NCBI RefSeq assembly: GCF_009650095.1
Contig: NZ_CP045915.1
Coordinates: forward strand, 372,001-436,000
Length of the DNA: 64,000 nucleotides
Reading direction: 5' to 3'
From: Gracilibacillus salitolerans
GTDB lineage: Bacteria; Bacillota; Bacilli; Bacillales; Amphibacillaceae
Below, piece after piece: positions 53,534 through 62,008 of the stretch. The notes beneath the pieces are model-generated. The model was not told the DNA's origin. It did no database searches and worked only from the letters and a program-made list of their open reading frames with translations. Numbering within the stretch: the first letter of the stretch is position 1; the number at the start of each line of letters is the position of its first letter. Both the position numbers and the translations under genes were made by a program.

Positions 53534-55963
53534 ATGGAAGTTCTAAAATATCAAACAGAGAATGATCACTTGCTGATTGAATGCAGAAAAGGTGTAATGA
53601 AAATTATTCCTTATACCGAATCTATCATTCGCATTCGATATACATTAGAAAAACAATTCGGCAAAAAAGAAAGTCTTTTTGTTGAGCCGAATACCCAACA
53701 ATCTATTCATTTCTCAGTTGATGAAAATGAGGATACGATATTTTTTTCAACTAGTAAGGTGCGGATTCAAATTAAAAAACATACAGCTGCTTTTACTTAT
53801 ATGGATGCTTCAGGAAATATATTAACGAAAGAACCGAAACAAGGTGGCAAAACACTAGTCCCTACAGAAGTAATAAAGCCTGTTTATGATAACAATACAG
53901 AGATAGAACATACACATAATGTAGACGGTGCCCGTGCTAAAGCAGCGCCAGCAAAACGTGTGGTAGATCGAATCGCTTATCATACGAAGCTTGAATTTGA
54001 ATGGTCAGATGATGAAGCACTTTATGGTTTAGGTTCACATGAAGAAGGTGTACTTAACTTGAGGGGAACCCATCAATATCTTTATCAGCAAAATATGAAA
54101 GCGGTTGTACCTGTACTCGTGTCTACGAAAGGGTATGGCATCGTAGTAGATAGTTATTCGATGATGAAGTTTCGTGATGATTTACATGGTTCCTATCTTT
54201 GGACAGATGTAGATAGCGAAATGGACTATTACTTTATGTATGGACCTGAATTCGATCAGATTGTAAAGAACTATCGTTATCTAACAGGAAAAGCGCCACT
54301 ATTGCCGAAATGGTCTTTTGGCTATGTACAATCAAAAGAACGGTATAAATCTCAAGAGGAATTAATCTCCATTATAAAAGAGTATAGGGAACGACAAATC
54401 CCTCTTGACTTAATTGTCCTTGATTGGCGGTCATGGACTGGTGATCTCTGGGGACAGAAATCTTTTGACCCTGATCGATTTCCAAATCCAACTGCCATGA
54501 TGGAGGAAATTCATCAGTTAAATGCTAAATTAATGGTTTCTATATGGCCAATAATGAGTAATGATGGACCAAATCATATAGAAATGAAACAACACGGTTA
54601 TTTGCTCGGTAACCAAGCAAACTATGATGCTTTTAATCAAGAGGCACGTAACTTGTATTGGAAGCAAACGAATGAAGGATTGTTTTCACATGGTGTGGAT
54701 GCCTGGTGGTGTGATTGTACAGAGCCTTTTGAAGCGGATTGGAATGGGGAAGTAAAACCCGAACCGGAAGAGAGACTATTGATAAATACCAATGAAGCGA
54801 AACAGTATTTGGATCCCGGTTATATTAATGCCTATTCACTGCTTCATTCGAAAGGTCTTTATGAAAATCAACGCCAAACTACTGATAGAAAACGTGTTGT
54901 TAATTTAACTCGATCCTCCTTTGCAGGGCAACAAAAATACAGTGCGATTACTTGGTCTGGAGATATTGCTGCGAATTGGAAGACGTTACGTAATCAAATA
55001 GCGGATGGTCTAAATATGTCAGTAACGGGCATACCTTATTGGACGCTAGATATCGGTGCTTTTTTTGTAGCGAATAAGGAACAGTGGTTCTGGGATGGTG
55101 ATTACGAGGACGGATGCGACGATTTAGGTTACCGTGAGCTTTATGTTCGATGGTTACAATATGGTGCTTTTTTACCGGTGTTTCGTTCTCATGGTACGGA
55201 TACACCTAGAGAGGTTTGGCGATTTGGTGAACCTGGAACTATATTTTATGATACGCTTGTGAAATATATAAAACTCCGATATCGCCTGTTACCATATATT
55301 TATTCGGTCGCTGGTTGGGTGACACATGAGGATTATACGATGATGCGACCACTCGCTTTTGATTTTAGGAACGATCTAAATACGTATGACGTAAAAGATC
55401 AGTATATGTTTGGTCCGTCCTTTCTCGTTAATCCTGTAACAGACCCAATGTATTATGATAGTGGTTCTGTAGAAATGGAGGGTGTCCCTAAAAAACGATC
55501 GGTCTATTTACCGTCTAGTTCCGAATGGTATGATTTTTGGACAAATCAACGCCTTCATGGTGGCCAAACGATCAAAGCGAAAGCTGACATGGAAACAATG
55601 CCACTTTATGTTCGGGCGGGGTCTATTGTTCCTATAGGTCCAGATATTCAGTATACCTCAGAAGAATCAATTGAACCTTTAGAAATAAGAGTGTATACAG
55701 GAAAAGACGGAAGTTTTCTATTATATGAAGACGAGGGCGATAACTACAATTATGAAAAAGGAGAATTTGCAACGATACCGATTCATTGGGATGATCAAAA
55801 CAATCGCCTCACGATAGAAGAGCGACAAGGTTCCTTTTCTGGTATGAAAACGTCAATAGACGTACTCGTTACGGTTATTAATGGTATGGAAGAGGAACCT
55901 GGAAAAGGCGATCAGAAGAAGATAAAATATACTGGCGAACAAAAAATGGTTACATTTAAGTAG
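53534..55963 (+). CDS. GH31 glycosidase, probable alpha-xylosidase
   Basis: An 809-residue GH31 enzyme: N-terminal beta-sandwich, TIM barrel from about residue 255, and C-terminal sandwiches with a DUF5110 domain. The nucleophile is Asp394 in WWCDCTEP and the acid/base Asp477 in TWSGDIAANW; other family marks are LDWRSWTGDLWGQ and FRSHGTDTPREVW. The WWxDxTEP form is typical of bacterial alpha-xylosidase-type and related members rather than maltase-like GH31. With a fucosidase and GH43 alongside, it most likely releases alpha-1,6-xylose from xyloglucan oligosaccharides. Cytoplasmic. Confidence 0.92.
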   Translation: MEVLKYQTENDHLLIECRKGVMKIIPYTESIIRIRYTLEKQFGKKESLFVEPNTQQSIHFSVDENEDTIFFSTSKVRIQIKKHTAAFTYMDASGNILTKEPKQGGKTLVPTEVIKPVYDNNTEIEHTHNVDGARAKAAPAKRVVDRIAYHTKLEFEWSDDEALYGLGSHEEGVLNLRGTHQYLYQQNMKAVVPVLVSTKGYGIVVDSYSMMKFRDDLHGSYLWTDVDSEMDYYFMYGPEFDQIVKNYRYLTGKAPLLPKWSFGYVQSKERYKSQEELISIIKEYRERQIPLDLIVLDWRSWTGDLWGQKSFDPDRFPNPTAMMEEIHQLNAKLMVSIWPIMSNDGPNHIEMKQHGYLLGNQANYDAFNQEARNLYWKQTNEGLFSHGVDAWWCDCTEPFEADWNGEVKPEPEERLLINTNEAKQYLDPGYINAYSLLHSKGLYENQRQTTDRKRVVNLTRSSFAGQQKYSAITWSGDIAANWKTLRNQIADGLNMSVTGIPYWTLDIGAFFVANKEQWFWDGDYEDGCDDLGYRELYVRWLQYGAFLPVFRSHGTDTPREVWRFGEPGTIFYDTLVKYIKLRYRLLPYIYSVAGWVTHEDYTMMRPLAFDFRNDLNTYDVKDQYMFGPSFLVNPVTDPMYYDSGSVEMEGVPKKRSVYLPSSSEWYDFWTNQRLHGGQTIKAKADMETMPLYVRAGSIVPIGPDIQYTSEESIEPLEIRVYTGKDGSFLLYEDEGDNYNYEKGEFATIPIHWDDQNNRLTIEERQGSFSGMKTSIDVLVTVINGMEEEPGKGDQKKIKYTGEQKMVTFK

Positions 55964-56056
55964 CTATACGATTATAGCTGTTATTTTTAAAGTGAAAAAT
56001 ATTGTAGAATTATTGCTAAAAAATAAATTTCAATTGCCTTTACATGAGGCAATTGA
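55962..56056 (+). terminator. two hairpins ending the glycosidase operon
   Basis: AGCTATA-CGAT-TATAGCT (55962-55979) overlaps the GH31 stop codon and is followed by GTTATTTTT. A second, perfect TCAATTGCCT/AGGCAATTGA hairpin lies at 56030-56056. Either or both could stop transcription. Confidence 0.7.
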
Positions 56057-56158
56057 GATTTATTGATTTAGATAGAGTAAGAAGGATTTATTTACTGTTC
56101 AAGCACATACACTGTAAGGGTAAAAATAAACTTCAAAATAAATATTAAAGCCAAAATA

Positions 56159-56248
56159 TGTAATCGCTTTCAAAAAGTGGAAACTTGGAATAAACTTCAT
56201 ATAAAAATCTCTAACAAATGGCGTTATAATAAAAAGATAACGTTTTCT
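56159..56248. promoter_or_regulatory. two cre-like CcpA sites before the Cache/AraC regulator
   Basis: TGTAATCGCTTTCA (56159-56172) fits the cre consensus closely. AGATAACGTTTTCT (56235-56248) fits in reverse. They lie within the 442-bp gap upstream of 56406 and suggest glucose repression. The rest of the gap is AT-rich without a gene. Confidence 0.6.
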
Positions 56249-56405
56249 AACATAACTTATTCATGCATTTATTATTAAACTTTTAGATAGAGAATGAAAA
56301 AATCACAAACTTAGGAAGTAGATCCATGAAGATTTCACCTTGTGAGTAACAGAAGATTGATCGAAAATAACCCACGGTTTTTAATATTTGGAAGGAGGTC
56401 CCAAC

Positions 56406-58685
56406 ATGAAACGGATAGAATCCTCCAAAATTTTCAGGAGATTTTTAATTTCTTATTTGGTCATTTTAATTATTCCAATGGTGGCTGGCTTTATATCTTA
56501 TCAAACTTCTCTAGATACAGCTCAAAAATACTCTATCATCAATAGCAAACAAGTTCTTGATCAAAGTAAAAAAGTACTTGAACAGAATTTGGATGAAATA
56601 GATCGATTTGTGTTGCAGTTGTCAGTAGATAGTGATTTGAATAACATTTTAAAAATAAATGCTTCTGATAAAAATAAAGCTATATCGACTCTAAAACAAT
56701 TGGATAATAAAATTTCATCTTATGCAGCAACGAATGAATTTTTAAAAGATTTTTATATTTATTTAAAAGAACCTGAACTAATTGTAACGCCAGGGTCTGT
56801 ATATTACCGTCCATATCACTTTTATGCAGATAATTATTATACAGATATGACGATGACAGAATGGGAAGACAATATCTTAAATAAAGAAAGACAGATTGTT
56901 CCAAGTGAACCTTATATGGAAGGTGATACATCTACAAATGTGATCACATATGTTCAACCGCTACCAATGAATGATTTGTCCGTGCACCATGGTTCGATTA
57001 TTATACCGATCGAAAATCCCATGCTTAATAATTTATTGGAAGGGGTTGAGGAACAGTTTAAAGGCTGGGCATTTATTTTAGATGAAAATCATCAACTCAT
57101 TACAGCAAATGGAATCGACAAGGAAGATATTGCCCCACTTAAAGAAAAAGTGATTAATGATGAAGGTCCACTATATCTGGATGACAACACCATGTTAATT
57201 ACGGAGAAATCAGAAAAAAATGATTGGTTATATGTTGCTGGAATTCCTAATGAAACATTACTTCAAGAAGCAGCTCCTATTAAATATAAAACGTGGATCA
57301 TTATCGGTATTACATTTATTATTGGATTGTTTATTTGCTTGTTTTTTGCTTATAGGAACAGTCGTCCGATCAATAATGTCATTAAAACATTAAAAGAATA
57401 CACGGACCCGGAAGCTAAAAATGATTATGATTTTTTGCATGGAAATGTTTCAAAATTAATCTCTACTAATACAGATTTACAAATGCAATTAACGGAGCAA
57501 AAACCACTTTTAAAGGATGCCTTCCTTAAACAGTTATTGTCTGGTGAAATTTCAGAAAGTAACAGTAATTTGCATGAATTTGCTAAGCAAACCGACGTGA
57601 ATTTATCTAGTAATAGTGGTTATGTTGCTGTTCTAAAGGTAGAGGGTTATGAGGATATGTCCAGTAGTGAAATTTATGAGGAGTTAAATGCCATTCGTAT
57701 CGTGATTCAACAGGAATCGATGAAAATATGTGATAAATTTTATGTAACCAATATTCACTCTGATAAGCTTGTATATATTTTTCTTGATCAAAAGGATTTG
57801 GAATCTTTAAAAGAAAATATTGAAAAAATGTTCACATCATTAACAAATCTTTTACAGAATGATTACCGAGTATTATTAAAAATCGGTATTGGCCATCCAT
57901 TTGTCACCATACCAGATATTAGTAGGTCGTATAATGAAGCGAAACAAGCCATGGACTTTGCAGTTTTTACGAATCAACTAGAAGGAATATATTGGTATGA
58001 TGACATGATGAAGGAAACGGCTGTATTCCACTTTCCGCTAGAATATGAATTTCGACTTTTGAAAAATTTAAAAGAAGGCGATACAACAGAGTCTGAAAAG
58101 ATAATTCATGAACTTTTTGAAGAAAATGTTGAGAAAAGAAGTTTATCAACGGAAATGCATGAACAGTTTATATATGAGCTAAGAGGGACTTTTTATAAAG
58201 CACTAGATCATTATGTTTTTCGTAATGATCGTACGGCTGAATCTTTACGGGAAAAATTAAGGAATTTATCTTTTGAGGAAGGTATGAGTGCAATCAAAGA
58301 TCGTTTATTGGAAGTGTTACACCTTTATTGTGATTATGTTAATAACAATCGAAAAGAGTCAAATCACTATATTGTAAACGCTATAAAGGATTATGTGCAT
58401 GAACACTTTTCTTGTGCTGAGTTAACCATCTATTTGATCTCTGAACATTTTTCGCGTCCGGAGAAGTATATATCGCAAATTTTCAAAGAAGAGACTGGAG
58501 AATACTTGTATGAGTATTTAGAAAAAATAAGAATGGAAGAAGCGCTGCATTTGTTAGCGAATTCTTCAAGAACGATTAATGATATAGCAGAACAAGTTGG
58601 TTACAACAGTGCTCACTCATTTAGACGAGCCTTTAAACGAGTTCACAATATGACTCCGAATCAATTTCGAAAAACACTAAATTAA
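56406..58685 (+). CDS. membrane-bound Cache-domain AraC-family regulator
   Basis: A 759-residue one-protein signalling regulator of the YtdP/YesS-like type. Helix 1 lies at about 14-34, a large extracellular sensor (about 35-290, Cache-like) follows, then helix 2 (TWIIIGITFIIGLFICLFFA), a cytosolic linker, and two C-terminal AraC helix-turn-helices (FSRPEKYISQIFKEETG; INDIAEQVGYNSAHSFRRAF). Such regulators sit beside polysaccharide-use loci and respond to extracellular oligosaccharides. ATG 56406 follows GGAAGGAGGT. It probably controls the glycosidase operon or the lost transporter genes downstream. Confidence 0.92.
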   Translation: MKRIESSKIFRRFLISYLVILIIPMVAGFISYQTSLDTAQKYSIINSKQVLDQSKKVLEQNLDEIDRFVLQLSVDSDLNNILKINASDKNKAISTLKQLDNKISSYAATNEFLKDFYIYLKEPELIVTPGSVYYRPYHFYADNYYTDMTMTEWEDNILNKERQIVPSEPYMEGDTSTNVITYVQPLPMNDLSVHHGSIIIPIENPMLNNLLEGVEEQFKGWAFILDENHQLITANGIDKEDIAPLKEKVINDEGPLYLDDNTMLITEKSEKNDWLYVAGIPNETLLQEAAPIKYKTWIIIGITFIIGLFICLFFAYRNSRPINNVIKTLKEYTDPEAKNDYDFLHGNVSKLISTNTDLQMQLTEQKPLLKDAFLKQLLSGEISESNSNLHEFAKQTDVNLSSNSGYVAVLKVEGYEDMSSSEIYEELNAIRIVIQQESMKICDKFYVTNIHSDKLVYIFLDQKDLESLKENIEKMFTSLTNLLQNDYRVLLKIGIGHPFVTIPDISRSYNEAKQAMDFAVFTNQLEGIYWYDDMMKETAVFHFPLEYEFRLLKNLKEGDTTESEKIIHELFEENVEKRSLSTEMHEQFIYELRGTFYKALDHYVFRNDRTAESLREKLRNLSFEEGMSAIKDRLLEVLHLYCDYVNNNRKESNHYIVNAIKDYVHEHFSCAELTIYLISEHFSRPEKYISQIFKEETGEYLYEYLEKIRMEEALHLLANSSRTINDIAEQVGYNSAHSFRRAFKRVHNMTPNQFRKTLN

Positions 58686-58687
58686 TA

Positions 58688-58733
58688 AAAGAAAAGTATC
58701 TGTTTGTTCGGAGACAGATACTTTTCTTTGTTT
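58688..58733 (+). terminator. strong rho-independent terminator
   Basis: AAAGAAAAGTATCTGT (58688-58703) and ACAGATACTTTTCTTT (58714-58729) pair over 16 bp, 3 bp after the regulator stop; the arm provides the T-rich end. Confidence 0.9.
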
Positions 58734-58830
58734 AATAGATCGGTAGCAGATACATTGTCCATTGCAAGGCTTTTGAATAGAAAATAAGTGTATTTTATAG
58801 ATATTAGAATTATAGAGGGGAGGTGTAAAC

Positions 58831-59214
58831 GTGTTAATGACAGAAAATATTCAAGATAGAAATTTTTTTGAAATACCATCTAATGAATTGTTACAAATTA
58901 ATGGAGGTGGTATTTCTCTTAAAGAAGGTTTAATATTAGCAGGAATCGGAGTAGCAATCCGCTATCAGGTTACATATAATAAACCTTTTGAAGTAGAACG
59001 TTGCGGATTATTTGTAGAGATACCAGAGAATGAATCATATGGTAGACCAAATATTAATAATCTTAAGACCGTGGCAGCATCTGTTCATTTAGGCAGGAAG
59101 AAAAGATACTCTTTTGAATGTGCTTGTGAATCTGGTAATGCATATGGGCAAACTTTTGAAAATGTATTCTGGTGGATGAAGAGAAGTATGATGTCAGGAA
59201 TAAAACTGGGTTAG
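58831..59214 (+). CDS. double-glycine-leader protein, unknown, probably frameshifted
   Basis: A 127-residue frame with an excellent binding site (GAGGGGAGGTG, 58815-58825) and GTG start. Its N-terminus looks like a bacteriocin-type leader: acidic, with ELLQINGG ending at Gly25-Gly26, followed by a Gly-rich hydrophobic core (GLILAGIGVAIRY). Unlike known precursors, it continues with about 80 polar residues with a few Cys. The frame ends early at 59214, while a coherent continuation lies in another frame (59160-59369); restoring one A in the GAAAATG run near 59160 would join them into a protein of about 180 residues. No peptidase-transporter, modification or immunity gene is nearby. Confidence 0.55.
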   Translation: MLMTENIQDRNFFEIPSNELLQINGGGISLKEGLILAGIGVAIRYQVTYNKPFEVERCGLFVEIPENESYGRPNINNLKTVAASVHLGRKKRYSFECACESGNAYGQTFENVFWWMKRSMMSGIKLG

Positions 59215-59369
59215 TGCGTTTCGGTAAAAATGATTTGGAAATTGAAGTTGTATCGACACTTTACAATAAATGCTTACAACCAGGAGGACCAATTCCGATA
59301 CCTATAGAAAAGAAGGATTACGGAATATGGGATTCTGACGGATATAGTGCATATGTTTATACAATATGA
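59160..59369 (+). pseudogene. displaced C-terminal part of the double-glycine-leader gene
   Basis: The frame 59160-59369 reads CILVDEEKYDVRNKTGLVRF and onward to a Pro-rich PGGPIPIPIE and a stop. It has no binding site of its own, is closed upstream by TGA at 59157, and joins the preceding gene if a single base is restored near 59160. No family is recognised. It could instead be a separate small gene starting at GTG 59172. Confidence 0.5.
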
Positions 59370-59873
59370 AACATGTTAGAAACGACGTAAAAGCTCTCTT
59401 CATATATTACAATTACTATATTAACTAGTTTTCTAGAGTATTATGATTACAATTATAATGAAATACTTTTGTCTCCTTTTGAAAGTTCTATGGAAAATAG
59501 TTTTAATTTTACAAAGTTTAACTTTGAGTTATTCTGACATCTTGAGAAGAGAAATAGCATAACGAGCAATGCGCAAAATTTATTTAAAGGGATTTAAGGT
59601 GGCAATCCAAGTGCAAAGCCCCCAATTATAATCATAGTAATTGCCGTATAGGAGTATAGTGTAACTTATATGTTGATATTAAAATGTAATGTTTATTATT
59701 AAAAAAGTTAGTGCGTTTTTTAAAATAAAGTTGAAATTTTATTATGTGCCTTGTGTGGTATATAATTACTACCGGTGTTTGTCAAGAAAGTTGTCGCATT
59801 TACTTTACAAAAAAACCTACTGCGCTTCGCTTGCTGGCCTCTTCAGAAAAGATTGGTCTATCTTCCTTTCACT
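59370..59873. other. gene-poor AT-rich gap with decayed sequence
   Basis: No intact gene. On the minus strand, about 59591-59655, a short hydrophobic frame ends AITMIIIGGFALGLPP-stop; it may be the tail of a lost membrane protein, but this is not firm. From about 59788 (TGTTTGTCAAGAAAGTTGTC) the sequence looks like the end of the IS3-type fragment that follows. Confidence 0.5.
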
Positions 59874-60029
59874 TCACCAAAATTCAATATATTCCCCAGT
59901 AGGGCATTGGTGTGGTGTCACGAAATTTAACCCACTGTGTTGTTGGTGTCCATAGGCGTACCTCTGCACAAATTTTGCTGCCCATATGCGTGCTTCTTCT
60001 AGTGACTCAAACTCTTGGTGCGGTACAAT
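59874..60029 (-). pseudogene. C-terminal remnant of an IS3-family transposase (OrfB)
   Basis: On the minus strand the peptide FESLEEARIWAAKFVQRY, then HSGLNFVTPHQCPTGEYIE, ends at a stop at 59874. This is the conserved end of the IS3-family integrase-type (DDE) transposase, in which xHSGLxFVTPxQRHxG is typical. The upstream part of the element is missing. It abuts the sugar-symporter remnant, so this insertion or a later deletion cut the symporter gene. Confidence 0.8.
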
Positions 60030-60032
60030 CTT

Positions 60033-60177
60033 TGATTTAAGAATTTTAATGAGTTTTGTACCAGCTATATTTTTTATAGGTTTATTAGCTATATCGAAAT
60101 TTGATTTAACAGAAGAAAAACAAAAAGAAATTACACATGAACTTGCAGTATGTAGAAACGCTGTTCAAACAAAATAG
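60033..60177 (+). pseudogene. C-terminal remnant of a GPH-family sugar symporter
   Basis: The frame reads LRILMSFVPAIFFIGLLAIS followed by KFDLTEEKQKEITHEL and a stop at 60175. The pattern of a last helix beginning SFxPAI, then a tail LTEEKxxEIxxEL, is that of GPH (MelB/XynB-type) glycoside:cation symporters. Everything upstream is replaced by the IS3 fragment. It was probably the importer of the neighbouring glycosidase locus. Confidence 0.72.
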
Positions 60178-60210
60178 CAAAATAGTATATAAAAATATGG
60201 TTGTTTTATC

Positions 60211-60315
60211 AGTAAGTTAGGTGGAGCAATTGCTGATATAGTATTTAGAGTGGTTAGCCAAAGTGGGAAACTTGCAGAAACATTTCCAAAAATACTTTTT
60301 CATAACCCATCTTAA
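60211..60315 (+). pseudogene. C-terminal remnant of a GH3 beta-glucosidase
   Basis: The frame reads SKLGGAIADIVFRVVSQSGK, then LAETFPKILFHNPS-stop (60313-60315). The GH3 signature for this region is GGxAIADxLFGxxxPSGKLAETFPxxxxxNPSY. The match is clear although several residues have drifted and the rest is gone. A beta-glucosidase would complete xyloglucan oligosaccharide breakdown. Confidence 0.78.
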
Positions 60316-60575
60316 TTTATTGTGATAGCCCCGAGTTATTAACGACCCATTTGCATGAACAGCTGTATCAATAAGGTTTGGAATATCTTCTTTTTTACCC
60401 CACTCTTAAACCCGTTAAGATTTTGTTTTAGCGGTTTTTTCTATTCACAAACAAGCTGGTTCAGATTTTGTTGCCCCAATTGAGGGATCTATTCTCTTTT
60501 TTCAAAAGGATTCAGTCCCTGGGGAAGACAGCCTAGTTTCCGTTTGTTTTGATTTGTTCATAGTCCTATATATAT
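60316..60575. other. decayed intergenic stretch
   Basis: No intact gene. Minus-strand pieces (for example NLIDTAVHANGSLITRGYHN near 60320-60390) look like broken coding sequence that I cannot assign. The stretch near 60500-60565 (YEQIKTNGN in reverse) faintly recalls an IS3-type transposase end, but stops interrupt it. Confidence 0.4.
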
Positions 60576-60747
60576 GTAAGCGTCAAATACTTCACACGTA
60601 TTCATCACAGCCTCCAGATGAGATAATCTTCATAGATTAAATCTCGAAGGAGGCTTTTCATGTCAGATAAACAGTTAGAATGGGAGACAAGAATGAACCA
60701 ATGGACCGAAAGCGGCCTTAGTATGGCTGCTTGGTGCCGCAATTAAT
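60576..60747 (+). mobile_element. left end of an IS66-family element with truncated orfA
   Basis: GTAAGCGTCAAATACTTCAC (60576 onward) has the GTAAGCG start typical of IS66 terminal repeats. At 60661 an orfA begins (MSDKQLEWETRMNQWTESGL, then SMAAWCRN), preceded by GAAGGAGG. It stops after 28 codons at 60747, where a normal orfA would go on for about 80 more. The recombinase trio starts right there, so it appears to have inserted into orfA. Confidence 0.8.
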
Positions 60748-60768
60748 ATTGTATAGGAGGTTTATCTT

Positions 60769-62008
60769 ATGGAAAAAGAGAATCAGTCAATCGAACAACT
60801 AGCACATGGATTGTTAGAGGAGCTTCAAATAAAATGCTATGGAAAGGAAACAGTAAATAATTACCGGCGAATATTAAAAAAACCTTGCACTATATATGCA
60901 ACTGAATGAAATATCTACGTACTCTTCCGAAATCGGGAAAACCTTTGTTGAGGATTATATTTCAACTCATAAAATAAGTGTTTCTTTTCAAAATACAATT
61001 AGTACAGTAATAGGAAGATTAAGCGATTATTGTGATGGAAGGGAGTACTCACTTCAACGGAAGAAACCTTCTGTTAAGTTGCCAGCAAACCATGCGGTTT
61101 TGCTTGAAGATTACCTGTCATTTTGTAAGCAGAATGGGAATCGGGCAAGTACCATTAAAGGAAAAAGAAAATTCTGTGGAAATTTTCTGATCTTTTTGAT
61201 GATTTTGGGATGCAATGACATAAGAGATATAAATTCCACACAAATATGTAAAGCCTGTTTGATGTTTCATAATAAGGACGCTTGGGCGGTTATCCGAATG
61301 TTCCTTAAGTATCTTTACAAAGAAAACGTGATCGAATACGATTATTCCACCATTGTCCCCCATTATACAAGACCATTTATGGTCCCCACCACATACTCGG
61401 AAGATGAAATCCTCAGATTTGAAAACTCTATAGACCAGTCAAGTAAAATCGGAATACGCGATTATGCGATGCTACTTTTTGCTACTCGGCTTGGAATGCG
61501 CTCTGGAGATATCGCAGGCTTGACTTTTGATGAAATAGATTTTGAGGGAAACTCTATTCATATAGTTCAGGAAAAGACCCTACAACCGCAAGAATTACCA
61601 CTGATTCCAGAAATAAAAGATGCTCTTATGAATTATATTGAAAATGCACGACCGACAGATAATGATGAATGTCGTATATTTCTCCGTCAGAATGCTCCTT
61701 ATCAGAGAATAACCACTTCGGCTATTCGATTTGCGACTACAAAATATTTTTGAAAAGCTGGCATTGACATTTCTGATAAAAGGCATGGTTTACATACATT
61801 CCGGTCATCTATCGCTAGCTCCATGGTTAATAATCAAGTACCATATGATGTTGTACGTAAAGTGCTTGGACATACTGATCCAAACGCAATAAAGCATTAT
61901 GCAAAAGTTGATATAGAGCGTTTGCGTGAATACGCCATAGCGGTACCAGCACCTTCCGGTGTGTTCGAAGCATTTCTGAATGGAGGGCGGAGTTATGCTG
62001 GACTTTAA
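60769..62008 (+). pseudogene. ritA: first RIT recombinase, broken by frameshift and stop
   Basis: ATG 60769 follows TAGGAGG. The frame is lost at an A7 run (60876-60882): one A too many. Reading then continues from 60883 through QLNEISTYSSEIGKTFVEDY. An in-frame TGA at 61751-61753 interrupts it again; the frame resumes at once with KAGIDISDKRHGLHTFRSS. Catalytic residues of the family are present: Arg in ATRLGMRSGD, His-x-x-Arg in LHTFR, a GHTD box and Tyr in KHYAKVD. The repaired product would be about 412 residues and overlaps the next gene by 14 bp. Confidence 0.82.

Noticed and set aside
58831..58970. Lanthipeptide or other RiPP cluster
   Set aside because: The leader is double-glycine-like, but no LanM/LanB, radical SAM, C39 transporter or immunity gene occurs within the window.
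59591..59655. Small hydrophobic minus-strand peptide ending GGFALGLPP
   Set aside because: Too short, without start signals; it cannot be told from chance or from the tail of a lost membrane protein.
61751..61753. TGA in ritA read as tryptophan or selenocysteine
   Set aside because: Nothing suggests recoding (no SECIS-like context seen, and all other genes use TGA as stop), and the gene has a frameshift as well; decay is simpler.
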